Assembly: GCA_900546685.1 (NCBI GenBank)
Contig: UREB01000127.1
Coordinates: forward strand, 1-5,379
DNA from: an uncultured Eubacteriales bacterium
GTDB lineage: Bacteria; Bacillota; Clostridia; Christensenellales; QAND01
DNA length: 5,379 bases
Direction of reading: 5' to 3'
Under the pieces are notes generated by a model. It did no database searches and was not told the origin of the DNA. It saw only the letters and a list, made by a program, of their open reading frames with translations. Shown here one piece after another: positions 1 to 5,356 of this stretch. How positions within the stretch are numbered: the first letter of the stretch is position 1; every line of letters begins with the position of its first letter. The position numbers were made by a program, and so were the translations under genes.

Positions 1-1
1 T

Positions 2-29
2 TTGCAAAATATGACACGTTTGTCATAAT
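2..29 (+). promoter_or_regulatory. Candidate upstream promoter (P1) of pgsA
   Basis: A -35-like TTGCAA (2-7) is followed after 16 bases by a -10-like CATAAT (24-29). Transcription would begin near 36 and leave a leader of about 54 bases before pgsA. A perfect palindrome overlaps the -10. The assignment rests on consensus match and position only. Confidence 0.4.
10..27. promoter_or_regulatory. Palindromic candidate operator, TATGACA-N4-TGTCATA
   Basis: A perfect 7-bp inverted repeat with a 4-base spacer (CGTT) lies between the -35 and -10 of P1 and covers part of the -10. The size and symmetry suit binding by a dimeric repressor, which would block P1. I cannot assign a regulator: it is not a CIRCE site and not an exact match to an operator I can name with confidence. 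Confidence 0.4.
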
Positions 30-41
30 TGCGCCGGGGCG

Positions 42-70
42 TTGCAAAACCGCCCAAACTTGCGTACAAT
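42..70 (+). promoter_or_regulatory. Candidate downstream promoter (P2) of pgsA
   Basis: TTGCAA (42-47), 17 bases, then TACAAT (65-70): a good vegetative sigma-factor promoter with ideal spacing. Transcription would start near 76-77, leaving only about 13 bases before the ATG, with the ribosome site (GGAAGGAG, 76-83) at the very 5' end of the message. The TTGCAAAA at 42-49 is an exact copy of 2-9. Confidence 0.5.
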
Positions 71-89
71 AGGGCGGAAGGAGTTAAGG

Positions 90-695
90 ATGGAACAACA
101 GAAACCTTTTATCAAATATGTGCCCAACCTGCTGACGGTGTTTCGCTTGCTGCTGGTGCCGGTGTTTTATGTTGTGTTTTGGCGGCCGGGTTTTCTTTTG
201 CCGGACCGCTTTTTGGCATGCCTGGTGTTTGTGACGGCCGTGTTTACCGACTGGCTGGATGGCGTGATCGCCAGAAAATACAACGCGTCCAGCAATTTCG
301 GCAAGCTCATGGATCCTTTGGCGGACAAGCTCATGACCATCATGGCGCTGTTCTGCTTTTATGTCAGCGGTTTGGTGGACTGGCTGTTTCTGGCCATCGT
401 CATCCTCAAAGAGCTGGCGATGGTGGTGGGCGGCTATGTGCTGTTGACCTACCGCATCGTGGTATACAGCAAGATGTGCGGCAAGGTGGCGGCCTGCCTG
501 TTTTACCTGGCCATCGTGATGACGTTTTTCCCGCAGGTTTGGCCGTGGAACACCTATGTGTTGTATGCGGCGCTGGCATTGATGGTGTATTCATTCTTCT
601 TTTACCTGTGCGACGGTATTCGTCAGCTCAGACAGCGCAAACGAGAAGGCAAGACCCTCAAAGGACAGCAAAAACAGCCGAAAGGACAAAAATAG
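90..695 (+). CDS. pgsA: CDP-diacylglycerol-glycerol-3-phosphate 3-phosphatidyltransferase (phosphatidylglycerophosphate synthase)
   Basis: A 201-aa integral membrane enzyme that joins CDP-diacylglycerol to glycerol-3-phosphate, giving phosphatidylglycerophosphate and CMP, the committed step to phosphatidylglycerol and cardiolipin. The full CDP-alcohol phosphatidyltransferase signature, D-x2-DG-x2-AR-x8-G-x3-D-x3-D, is intact: D54, D57, G58, A61, R62, G71, D75 and D79. The acidic residues bind the metal and the CDP moiety. The N-terminus (VPNLLTVFRLLLVPVF, 11-26) is typical of PgsA. Several hydrophobic stretches (about 14-30, 40-53, 80-105, 108-122, 134-149, 154-174) are probable membrane helices, and the tail (177-201) is strongly basic. 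ATG 90 is chosen because AGGAG (79-83) lies 6 bases upstream; a TTG at 42 in the same frame has no such site and lies in P2. Length fits the family. A cardiolipin synthase of the same superfamily is the main alternative, less likely. Confidence 0.92.
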   Translation: MEQQKPFIKYVPNLLTVFRLLLVPVFYVVFWRPGFLLPDRFLACLVFVTAVFTDWLDGVIARKYNASSNFGKLMDPLADKLMTIMALFCFYVSGLVDWLFLAIVILKELAMVVGGYVLLTYRIVVYSKMCGKVAACLFYLAIVMTFFPQVWPWNTYVLYAALALMVYSFFFYLCDGIRQLRQRKREGKTLKGQQKQPKGQK

Positions 696-707
696 AAACG
701 GCACAAT

Positions 708-734
708 GCTCCGCCAATGATCGCGGGGCTTTTT
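708..734 (+). terminator. Intrinsic terminator of pgsA
   Basis: A 7-bp stem (708-714 GCTCCGC with 723-729 GCGGGGC, one T-G wobble), an 8-base loop and a run of five T (730-734), starting 12 bases after the pgsA stop. It separates pgsA from the surface-protein gene. Confidence 0.75.
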
Positions 735-771
735 GTATACATGAAAGAAGATAAACAAATAAGTATCTTGG

Positions 772-800
772 TTGACTTTTTGTGAGTTTGATGGGAAAAT
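772..800 (+). promoter_or_regulatory. Promoter of the surface-protein gene
   Basis: TTGACT (772-777), 17 bases, then GAAAAT (795-800), with an extended -10 TG at 792-793. The -10 hexamer is imperfect, but the -35, the spacing, the extended -10 and the AT-rich surroundings support it. It lies just after the pgsA terminator; the start near 806 would give a leader of about 50 bases. Confidence 0.6.
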
Positions 801-844
801 AAAAGTAAAGAAACTCTTAAAATAAAAGCAACAACTGGGGAAAT

Positions 845-851
845 GGAGGGG
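845..851 (+). promoter_or_regulatory. Ribosome binding site GGAGGGG that decides between adjacent TTG and ATG starts
   Basis: GGAGG (845-849) is 7 bases from ATG 857 but only 4 from the in-frame TTG at 854, so the ATG is the better start. Confidence 0.8.
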
Positions 852-856
852 TTTTG

Positions 857-2854
857 ATGCAAACAAAATCTTGGCACAAACGAATTTTGGCAGCGCTTTT
901 ATGCGTATGTCTGGCTGCTTGTTGGATGCCAACGGTGAGCTGGGCGGCCCCGGACACCGAAATTTTTTTGGATCCGCTCAATGGGGATGACCACAACGAT
1001 GGCTCGTCCAAAGAAGAAGCGGTAGAATCTGTGGAAAAAGCGATGGAGCTGGCGGACGGAGGCGTGGTATATGTCCGTAACACCGTTTCGATCGACAGCG
1101 AGGTAACGCTGAAAAACACAGTGTTTCAGATAGCGGAAGGTGAGTCGGACATTACTTTTTTTAGAGTGGGCCAGGGAGGCGTTCTTACCATCGAGGATGC
1201 AACGCTGATTGGAAATGGCGCCGTGACAGTCCAAGTAAATGCCGGCGGAACGCTCAACATCAAACAGGGCGCCAGTCTTAAGTATGGAGCCAGTTCGGCC
1301 GTTCAGGTGTTTGATGGCGAACTGAACATGTATGGCGGCACGATCAGCAATAACAAGAGCGAACGGGATGGCGGCGGCATCTACCTTTGGAACGGGACGG
1401 CTCAGTTCTTGGGCGGCGTTGTGGAAAATAACAGAAGTGAAAAAGCGGGCGGTGGACTCTGCGCGCTGGGGAACAGCAACGTGACCATCGACGGGACGAT
1501 CTTCCGCAACAATGAAGCGGGCACCAATGGCGGCGGCGTATACATCGAGGCCAACGGCAGCAAGGATGCAACGTTTGTGATGAAAAGCGGTTCGATTGAA
1601 AACAACACGGCGCCCAACGGCCGTGGCGGCCTGGCGATCATGGCGGCGGATTACAATGTGGACGCTACTTTGTCCGGCGGTACGATCCAGAACAACCTCG
1701 ACGAGGATCAGGAGGATACCGCCATTCTGCTGGGCAGCTGGGACACAGAGTATCCGGTGCTCAAACTCAGCGGATCGCCGAATATTCAAGGTGCCATTGA
1801 TTTGTGGGATGAAGGAGAAATCGACAAGGGCGCGTACCTGATTGTCAACGGCGCGTTTTCGCCCGCACAGCCGCTGTGTATCTCGGATATATATGGATTG
1901 GAAGGCCGCGCGGTGGTAAGGTATGCACAGGGCCTCACGCCCAACTTGGAGGATTTTACCACCAGCTTTACCTCGACGGCTTTGGCGGTGGAAGGTTCGA
2001 ATCTGGTATGGCTGGATCTGGTGAGGATCCGCGTCTATACCGCAACAGACAGCGGCCAGTGGAAATCCGATTGGGTGTATGTCTATCCCAATCAGGCGAT
2101 CGATCCTGAAAAACTGCCCGCTTCCATCACCAAAACCGGCTATTCCATGATTGGTTATCAGTATGAAAACGCGCAAGGCGAATGGGAAATGTGGGATATG
2201 AGCACGCCCATCGCGCCGACGGATGATGTACGCCTGTTTGAAAAATGGGTCCTGGATGCTCCCACGGCAAAGATCGAAGCCAGCGCAACGCGGGCGCATG
2301 TCGGCGAAAGCATCGTACTGACGGCCAACGCATCGCATGCCCTGAGCGGGACGACCTATCAATATGCCTGGTTTAAGGACGGCGTGCTCCTCGATGGGCA
2401 AAACGGGGCTACCTTGGCCGTCACAGAGCCGGGCAGCTACACCGTAAAGGTTAGCGCATCCAACGGCAAGACCACCTCTGCCGAGGCGGAAAGCGTACCG
2501 GTGGAAGTTGCGTTTGGCCATTTCATCGACGATGTATGGCAGAGCGACGATCACAACCATTGGCAGGCATGCACGGAATGCGGCGAAAAGCTGAATTTGG
2601 GCGCGCATATCAGCGATGGCGGTAAGGTGACTACCGAAGCCACCGAAACCACGGAGGGCGTAAAGACCTATGCCTGCACGGTATGCGGCAAGGTGCTCAA
2701 GACCGAGGCGATCCCGGTATTGGCCAGCCCCAACGGCGCCAACGGCGTAAAGACTGGGGATTTGAGCCAGCCTGTGCTGTGGACCGCGCTGCTGGTTTTG
2801 GCAGCAGCCGGCGTGGGCGGCACGGTGCTGTACCGTAAAAAGAACCATGCATAA
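857..2854 (+). CDS. Secreted multidomain cell-surface protein with parallel beta-helix, LPXTG-like tail
   Basis: A 665-aa exported protein, probably wall- or membrane-anchored; substrate or ligand unknown. Residues 1-30 form a signal peptide (basic WHKR, hydrophobic core) with two possible cuts: a lipobox L19-A20-A21-C22, or a signal peptidase I site after S28-W29-A30. Residues 35-70 (DPLNGDD and following) match the usual entry strand of surface beta-helices. About 103-315 is a right-handed parallel beta-helix with recurring G-x-[IV]-x-NN turns (GGTISNN 160, GGVVENN 186, TIFRNN 214, GSIENN 245, GGTIQNN 274) alternating with GGG turns (172, 198, 225). About 389-465 resembles a Listeria-Bacteroides (InlB B-type) repeat, ending DVRLFEKW. 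About 467-552 is Ig-like/PKD-like. Two CxxCG modules follow (C572/C575, C607/C610, with His 566, 568 and 584), possibly zinc-binding. The C-terminus has KTGD (632-635), a hydrophobic helix (640-659) and RKK: a sortase-type layout lacking the LPxTG Leu and Pro. Monocistronic, between terminators. Possible roles include adhesion or glycan binding; no catalytic motif is seen. Confidence 0.85.
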   Translation: MQTKSWHKRILAALLCVCLAACWMPTVSWAAPDTEIFLDPLNGDDHNDGSSKEEAVESVEKAMELADGGVVYVRNTVSIDSEVTLKNTVFQIAEGESDITFFRVGQGGVLTIEDATLIGNGAVTVQVNAGGTLNIKQGASLKYGASSAVQVFDGELNMYGGTISNNKSERDGGGIYLWNGTAQFLGGVVENNRSEKAGGGLCALGNSNVTIDGTIFRNNEAGTNGGGVYIEANGSKDATFVMKSGSIENNTAPNGRGGLAIMAADYNVDATLSGGTIQNNLDEDQEDTAILLGSWDTEYPVLKLSGSPNIQGAIDLWDEGEIDKGAYLIVNGAFSPAQPLCISDIYGLEGRAVVRYAQGLTPNLEDFTTSFTSTALAVEGSNLVWLDLVRIRVYTATDSGQWKSDWVYVYPNQAIDPEKLPASITKTGYSMIGYQYENAQGEWEMWDMSTPIAPTDDVRLFEKWVLDAPTAKIEASATRAHVGESIVLTANASHALSGTTYQYAWFKDGVLLDGQNGATLAVTEPGSYTVKVSASNGKTTSAEAESVPVEVAFGHFIDDVWQSDDHNHWQACTECGEKLNLGAHISDGGKVTTEATETTEGVKTYACTVCGKVLKTEAIPVLASPNGANGVKTGDLSQPVLWTALLVLAAAGVGGTVLYRKKNHA

Positions 2855-2870
2855 GGCATAGCCTCAATAC

Positions 2871-2904
2871 AAAACCGGCCCCAAAGCAAGGGGCCGGTTT
2901 TTTT
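2871..2904 (+). terminator. Strong intrinsic terminator of the surface-protein gene
   Basis: A perfect 12-bp stem (2871-2882 with 2890-2901; core ACCGGCCCC/GGGGCCGGT), a 7-base loop AAAGCAA, and seven T (2898-2904). The four A on the left arm would give a weak U-tract on the opposite strand, so some bidirectional activity is possible. Confidence 0.93.
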
Positions 2905-3164
2905 GATTTGGCCGCAGCCGTACATAGAGATAAAACACACAGGTGGATTTTGTAGGGCCGCCACAGCAGCCCACACGCATTTTGAGACAAAAACCGGGGG
3001 AAAACACAAAATATATTGCGATATTTCTGTTTTTTTGTCGAAAATGATGAGATTTGGAAAAATAATGCTACTATGTATGGGCGATACCCTGTGAAAGCGA
3101 GATGTTGACGCCTTTTGGCATAGGACAAGCGGCCCGGCGCATACAGTAAACAGAAAACAGGCGT
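2905..3164. other. Intergenic stretch without a recognisable gene
   Basis: About 260 bases between the surface-gene terminator and the 3' end of the minus-strand regulator. The middle (about 3001-3070) is strikingly AT-rich compared with the flanks and contains AAATAT-N6-ATATTT (3009-3014/3021-3026). Near the regulator stop there is GTAAAC/GTTTAC (3146-3151/3163-3168), extended by GCCCG/CGGGC (3132-3136/3169-3173), an interrupted hairpin without a T-run on the minus strand. An open frame at 2903-3094 begins inside the terminator T-run, lacks a ribosome site and looks accidental. I see no convincing RNA gene. Confidence 0.5.
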
Positions 3165-3398
3165 TTACCGGGCTGGGGGATAGGGATGCGCCACGTTGGT
3201 GCGTCCTAGGATATAGTCGGTGGAGGTTTGATAATAATCCGCTAAAATCTCCAGCTTATCCGTTGGCAGCAGCAATTCGCCGTATTCATAACGCTGATAG
3301 GTATATTTGGCACAGCCCAGTATTTCGGCGACCTGAAATTGAGTCAGGTCATGGTCTTCGCGCAGCTCTTTAATGCGGTCGCAAAGGCTTTTTACCAC
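3165..3398 (-). CDS. Small Xre/Cro-C1 family HTH transcriptional regulator
   Basis: A 77-aa protein that is essentially a single Cro/C1-type helix-turn-helix domain, so a DNA-binding cytoplasmic regulator. Helix 1 is about residues 5-15 (LCDRIKELRED), helix 2 about 19-27 (TQFQVAEIL), the recognition helix about 31-39 (KYTYQRYEY followed by G40), helix 4 about 46-56, and helix 5 starts near 59 with the family's common ending STDYILGRT. No effector or dimerisation domain follows, only a short Pro-rich tail (72-77). The start is GTG: reading the minus strand, AGGAGG (complement of 3408-3413) stands 9 bases upstream, and no other start has a comparable site. It is divergent from the 133-aa gene at 3496; the two starts are about 97 bases apart, so it may regulate that gene and itself. 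No clear terminator follows it. The family is certain, the target is not. Confidence 0.85.
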   Translation of the reverse strand: MVKSLCDRIKELREDHDLTQFQVAEILGCAKYTYQRYEYGELLLPTDKLEILADYYQTSTDYILGRTNVAHPYPPAR

Positions 3399-3495
3399 CC
3401 GGATACACCTCCTATAAAAGCCAGTTTACGTTACAAACACAGGGCAAACTTTATAAGGCCACCTATCCGTGGCGTTCCAAAAGGGAGATGATCAA
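3399..3495. promoter_or_regulatory. Divergent intergenic region between the Xre regulator and the 133-aa gene
   Basis: The only place for both promoters and any operator of the pair. TTATAA (3451-3456) could serve as a -10 in either direction, but neither strand has a good -35 at 16-18 bases. GTTT-N7-AAAC (3424-3438) is a short imperfect palindrome that could be an operator for the small regulator. These are suggestions from symmetry only. Confidence 0.3.
3408..3413 (-). promoter_or_regulatory. Ribosome binding site AGGAGG that sets the GTG start of the Xre gene
   Basis: Plus-strand CCTCCT reads AGGAGG on the minus strand and lies 9 bases before the GTG (3398-3396). A strong site before a non-ATG start. 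Confidence 0.8.
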
Positions 3496-3897
3496 ATGCT
3501 GAAAATAGTCCCCAACGAACCGGGAGAAACGATGGCGCCGTCTACGACGGATTTCCAGGGTGAACGGCTCACAGAGCCGCAGCCGCGCGTTGGCGCAGAG
3601 CCGCTGGAAAAAACCTTGAAACGCATGTTTTGGCATACCATCGACCCGGCCCAGCCCACCGTGAGCCCGCAGAGCGAAGCGCAGATGAGCATAGACCGTA
3701 TGTGTAAATATGGGGAATGGCTGATCTCTACGCTCTCAGAAGCAGAAAGACGGCTGTTTTTGAAATATTGCGAGATAGAGGAAGACTATTTGAACGACGC
3801 CAGGGAGCAGGCGTTTATCCAGGGCTACCTAACCGCCATTCAGCACATGGCGCGCTGCCAAAAGATCGTGCCGGACGGCGAGGACAGGGCCCGCTGA
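3496..3897 (+). CDS. Hypothetical small helical protein, 133 aa
   Basis: I do not recognise a characterised function. ATG 3496 is preferred over the in-frame GTG at 3469 because AGGGAG (3482-3487) lies 8 bases before it; from the GTG the protein would be 142 aa. Residues 1-36 are Pro/Glu/Gly-rich and probably disordered. About 37-47 and 60-122 look alpha-helical and highly charged (for example SEAERRLFLKYCEIEEDYLN, 81-100), ending with AFIQGYLTAIQHMARC (106-121). No signal peptide, membrane segment or catalytic motif is visible, so it is likely cytoplasmic. The helical body with a late F-x-x-G-Y/F segment is reminiscent of short uncharacterised clostridial proteins such as DUF6809, but this is a weak impression. 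Divergent from the Xre regulator and followed by its own terminator, so probably a single-gene transcript. Translation start, stop and terminator make it a credible real gene. Confidence 0.7.
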   Translation: MLKIVPNEPGETMAPSTTDFQGERLTEPQPRVGAEPLEKTLKRMFWHTIDPAQPTVSPQSEAQMSIDRMCKYGEWLISTLSEAERRLFLKYCEIEEDYLNDAREQAFIQGYLTAIQHMARCQKIVPDGEDRAR

Positions 3898-3920
3898 TAC
3901 GCCGATGGCGCAAAGCATGA

Positions 3921-3948
3921 AAAACATCCGTTTGCCGGGTGTTTTTTT
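3921..3948 (+). terminator. Intrinsic terminator of the 133-aa gene
   Basis: Stem ACATCCG/CGGGTGT (3924-3930 with 3936-3942, one T-G wobble), extended by A-T pairs from 3921, a 5-base loop TTTGC, and seven T (3942-3948). The A-run on the left gives a T-run on the minus strand, so it may act in both directions. Confidence 0.85.
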
Positions 3949-4290
3949 CTTATTCTCCTTGTATATTTCCCACTCCGGCGTAAATACTGTATAACGAAGC
4001 CTGGAAAAATCCCCCAAGCCACGGCCTGGATAAAGGCATTCGGCGGATGGAAAAGCGGCCCGCGACAGCTTGCCGCCAATGCCGGAACGCACCGCGCCGC
4101 TTTTCCGCCCCGTGGCAGGGCAGAAAGCGGTGCGCCAAGGATGGGCCGGCATCGCCACAGCAGCCCGGTAAATTAGGCCAAACTGGCAAAGCGGCCCCGT
4201 GGAAGGCGGAGCACAATCCGCTAGAGACGGGCCGGAATAGACTGCGGCAGCTTGCCGCTGGATTTTTCACAAAAATGCCACAGTCTCCCG
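3949..4290. other. Gene-free, GC-rich intergenic region with dense inverted repeats (possible structured RNA)
   Basis: No credible protein gene lies here: the open frames on both strands lack ribosome sites and run into the terminator or the hrcA promoter. The stretch is rich in inverted repeats: GGAAAAGCGGC/GCCGCTTTTCC (4049-4059/4096-4106, perfect 11 bp); CGCACCGC/GCGGTGCG (4088-4095/4127-4134, perfect 8 bp, crossing the first); GCCA-AAC-TGGC (4177-4187); a bulged 8-bp stem 4192-4200/4227-4234 enclosing GCGGA/TCCGC (4206-4210/4217-4221); and GCGGCA-GCT-TGCCGC (4244-4258). AAAGCGG recurs at 4052, 4124 and 4188. A weak promoter-like pair, TTCCCA (3967-3972) and TATAAC (3990-3995), precedes them with 17-base spacing. 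I cannot match this to a known RNA family; GC-rich coincidence or a degenerate palindromic repeat remains possible. Confidence 0.35.
4244..4267 (+). terminator. Weak terminator-like hairpin before the hrcA promoter
   Basis: A perfect 6-bp GC-rich stem with a 3-base loop (GCGGCA-GCT-TGCCGC, 4244-4258), then TGGA and five T (4263-4267). The 4-base gap between stem and T-run makes it weak. It would end any transcript from the structured region just before the hrcA promoter. Confidence 0.3.
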
Positions 4291-4319
4291 TTGACAAATG
4301 GGGGAGAACGTGCTATTCT
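4291..4319 (+). promoter_or_regulatory. Vegetative (sigma-A type) promoter of hrcA with extended -10
   Basis: Consensus TTGACA (4291-4296), exactly 17 bases, then TATTCT (4314-4319), preceded by the extended -10 TG (4311-4312). Transcription should start near 4326, just before the CIRCE element, which is the usual class I heat-shock layout. The -35 is flanked by an inverted repeat TCTCCC/GGGAGA (4284-4289/4302-4307). Confidence 0.9.
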
Positions 4320-4330
4320 CAAACCATGGA

Positions 4331-4357
4331 TTAGCACTCGACAACAAAGAGTGCTAA
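4331..4357. promoter_or_regulatory. CIRCE operator (HrcA binding site)
   Basis: An exact copy of the CIRCE consensus TTAGCACTC-N9-GAGTGCTAA, with both 9-base arms perfect. It begins about five bases after the predicted transcription start and 58 bases before the hrcA ATG. HrcA dimers bind it under normal conditions and release it on heat shock, when GroE-dependent HrcA activity falls. Its presence before hrcA shows autoregulation and predicts co-regulation of downstream grpE-dnaK-dnaJ. Confidence 0.97.
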
Positions 4358-4402
4358 CAACGCCCGCAGGGGCAAACAAAAAAGACCGCGTAAACGGCCG
4401 GA

Positions 4403-4408
4403 AGGGAG
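4403..4408 (+). promoter_or_regulatory. Ribosome binding site AGGGAG that fixes the hrcA start
   Basis: It is 6 bases from ATG 4415 and only 1 base from the out-of-frame ATG at 4410, so 4415 is the true start. Confidence 0.85.
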
Positions 4409-4414
4409 TATGCC

Positions 4415-5356
4415 ATGGATTTATCAGAACGCAAGCTGCGCATTTTGCAGGCCATTGTTGACGATTACATCGTTTCCGGCATGCCCATCGGTTCGCGGAC
4501 GATTTCCCGCATGTGGGGCGGCCGGTACTCGCCGGCTACGATTCGCAACGAAATGAGCGATTTGGAGGAAATGGGCTATTTGGAGCAGCCGCATACCTCC
4601 GCTGGGCGGGTGCCCAGCGACGCGGCGTATCGGCTGCATGTCGACCGCTTTTTGCAGGTGCCAAAGCTAAGCCATGAGGAAGCGGAAAAGATCCGCGGCT
4701 ACCTGCAATCCTCTTTGGGGCATATGGACGATGTCATCACCACCACCGCCCGCGTGCTTTCCGAAACCACCGATTATGTGGCGATGGTGCTGCCGCCGCA
4801 GACCCGGAACATCCGCTACCAGCAGATCCGCCTGATCCCCGTGACGCGGGGCCGCGCGCTGGCAGTGTTTGTGACGGATGGCGGCCTTGTCAAGGATGTT
4901 TTGATCCCCATCCCGGAGGAGATGGACGAAAGATACCTGGAAACCGTTTCCAACGCGTTGACAGAGCAGATGCGCGGCAAGACCATCCAAGACCTGCCGC
5001 AGGTGGTAGAGCGGCTGCGCGGCCAGGTAAAAAACGGCGAAGGCGTGTTCCGCTCGCTCATCGAATCTGTACGCCACCAAAACCAATCGCAAAAGATGCG
5101 CAGCATCGTCTTTGACGGCACGAAAAACCTATTTAAGCACCAGGAATACAACAACCTGGAGCGTGCACAGAATTTTTTGGCCGCCATGGATACCCGCGAA
5201 TTGTTTTACGATATGCTCAGCCAGGCCCAGCAGATGCAGATCCATATCTCCATCGGCAGCGAAAACGAGGATGAATCGCTCAAGGATTCCTCCATCGTAA
5301 CCGCCACCTATTCCGTCGGCGGGCAGCAGTGCGGGTCGTTTGGCGTCATCGGGCCG
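4415..5356 (+). CDS. hrcA: Heat-inducible transcription repressor HrcA (3' end missing)
   Basis: HrcA represses class I heat-shock genes by binding CIRCE. The first 314 residues are present and the frame runs off the contig without a stop. Residues 1-77 form the winged-helix DNA-binding domain, with the hallmark block from S39 to D77: SPATIRNEMSDLEEMGYLE (39-57), then PHTSAGRVPS (59-68) and YRLHVD (72-77). The remainder is the GAF-like dimerisation domain with its inserted segment; VAMVLPPQ lies near 128-135, and the near-terminal GSFGVIGP (307-314) is the conserved end of the family, normally followed by a TRMDY-like motif. Full-length HrcA is usually about 340-350 aa, so roughly 30 residues are missing. 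From 5357 the frame continues as RSEEHTS, which is translated adapter, not protein. Preceded by its own promoter and a perfect CIRCE, so autoregulated. In most Firmicutes grpE, dnaK and dnaJ follow; that is expected here but not visible. Confidence 0.96.

Noticed and set aside
29..754. A 241-aa plus-strand frame overlapping pgsA in another phase
   Set aside because: It runs through the pgsA promoter and terminator, while the overlapping frame has the complete CDP-alcohol phosphatidyltransferase signature and a proper ribosome site.
899..2848. A 649-codon open frame on the minus strand, opposite almost the whole surface-protein gene
   Set aside because: Its codons sit exactly opposite the codons of the plus-strand gene, so it stays open simply because that gene avoids TTA, CTA and TCA codons. 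It has no family-like composition, and the plus-strand product has clear domains, signal peptide and terminator.
2903..3094. A 63-aa plus-strand frame after the surface-protein gene
   Set aside because: It begins inside the T-run of a strong terminator, lacks a ribosome site and shows no protein-like pattern.
3132..3173. Interrupted hairpin at the 3' end of the Xre gene as a terminator
   Set aside because: The stem has a 9-base one-sided bulge and no T-run follows in the minus-strand direction.
4192..4236. Resemblance to signal recognition particle RNA (a CAATCCGCT stretch followed by a GGGCCG-like segment)
   Set aside because: The diagnostic domain IV, with its CCGGAAGGAAGCAGC-type apical loop, is absent from the whole region, so the match is too short to call.
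4049..4267. RNase P RNA, tmRNA or 6S RNA
   Set aside because: The hallmark segments I know for RNase P RNA (GAGGAAAGTCC-like) and the tRNA-like end of tmRNA are missing, and I could not draw a 6S-type single long hairpin with a central bubble.
3829..4297. Minus-strand frames of 109 and 115 aa over the structured region
   Set aside because: They cross the terminator at 3921-3948 or the unusual inverted repeats, have no recognisable motif, and overlap each other in different phases.
4047..4334. A 95-aa plus-strand frame in the region before hrcA
   Set aside because: No spaced ribosome site, a low-complexity basic composition, and it runs across the hrcA promoter into the CIRCE element.
4331..4357. 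A two-unit repeat suggesting a CRISPR or attachment site
   Set aside because: The repeat is inverted, not direct, and matches CIRCE exactly.
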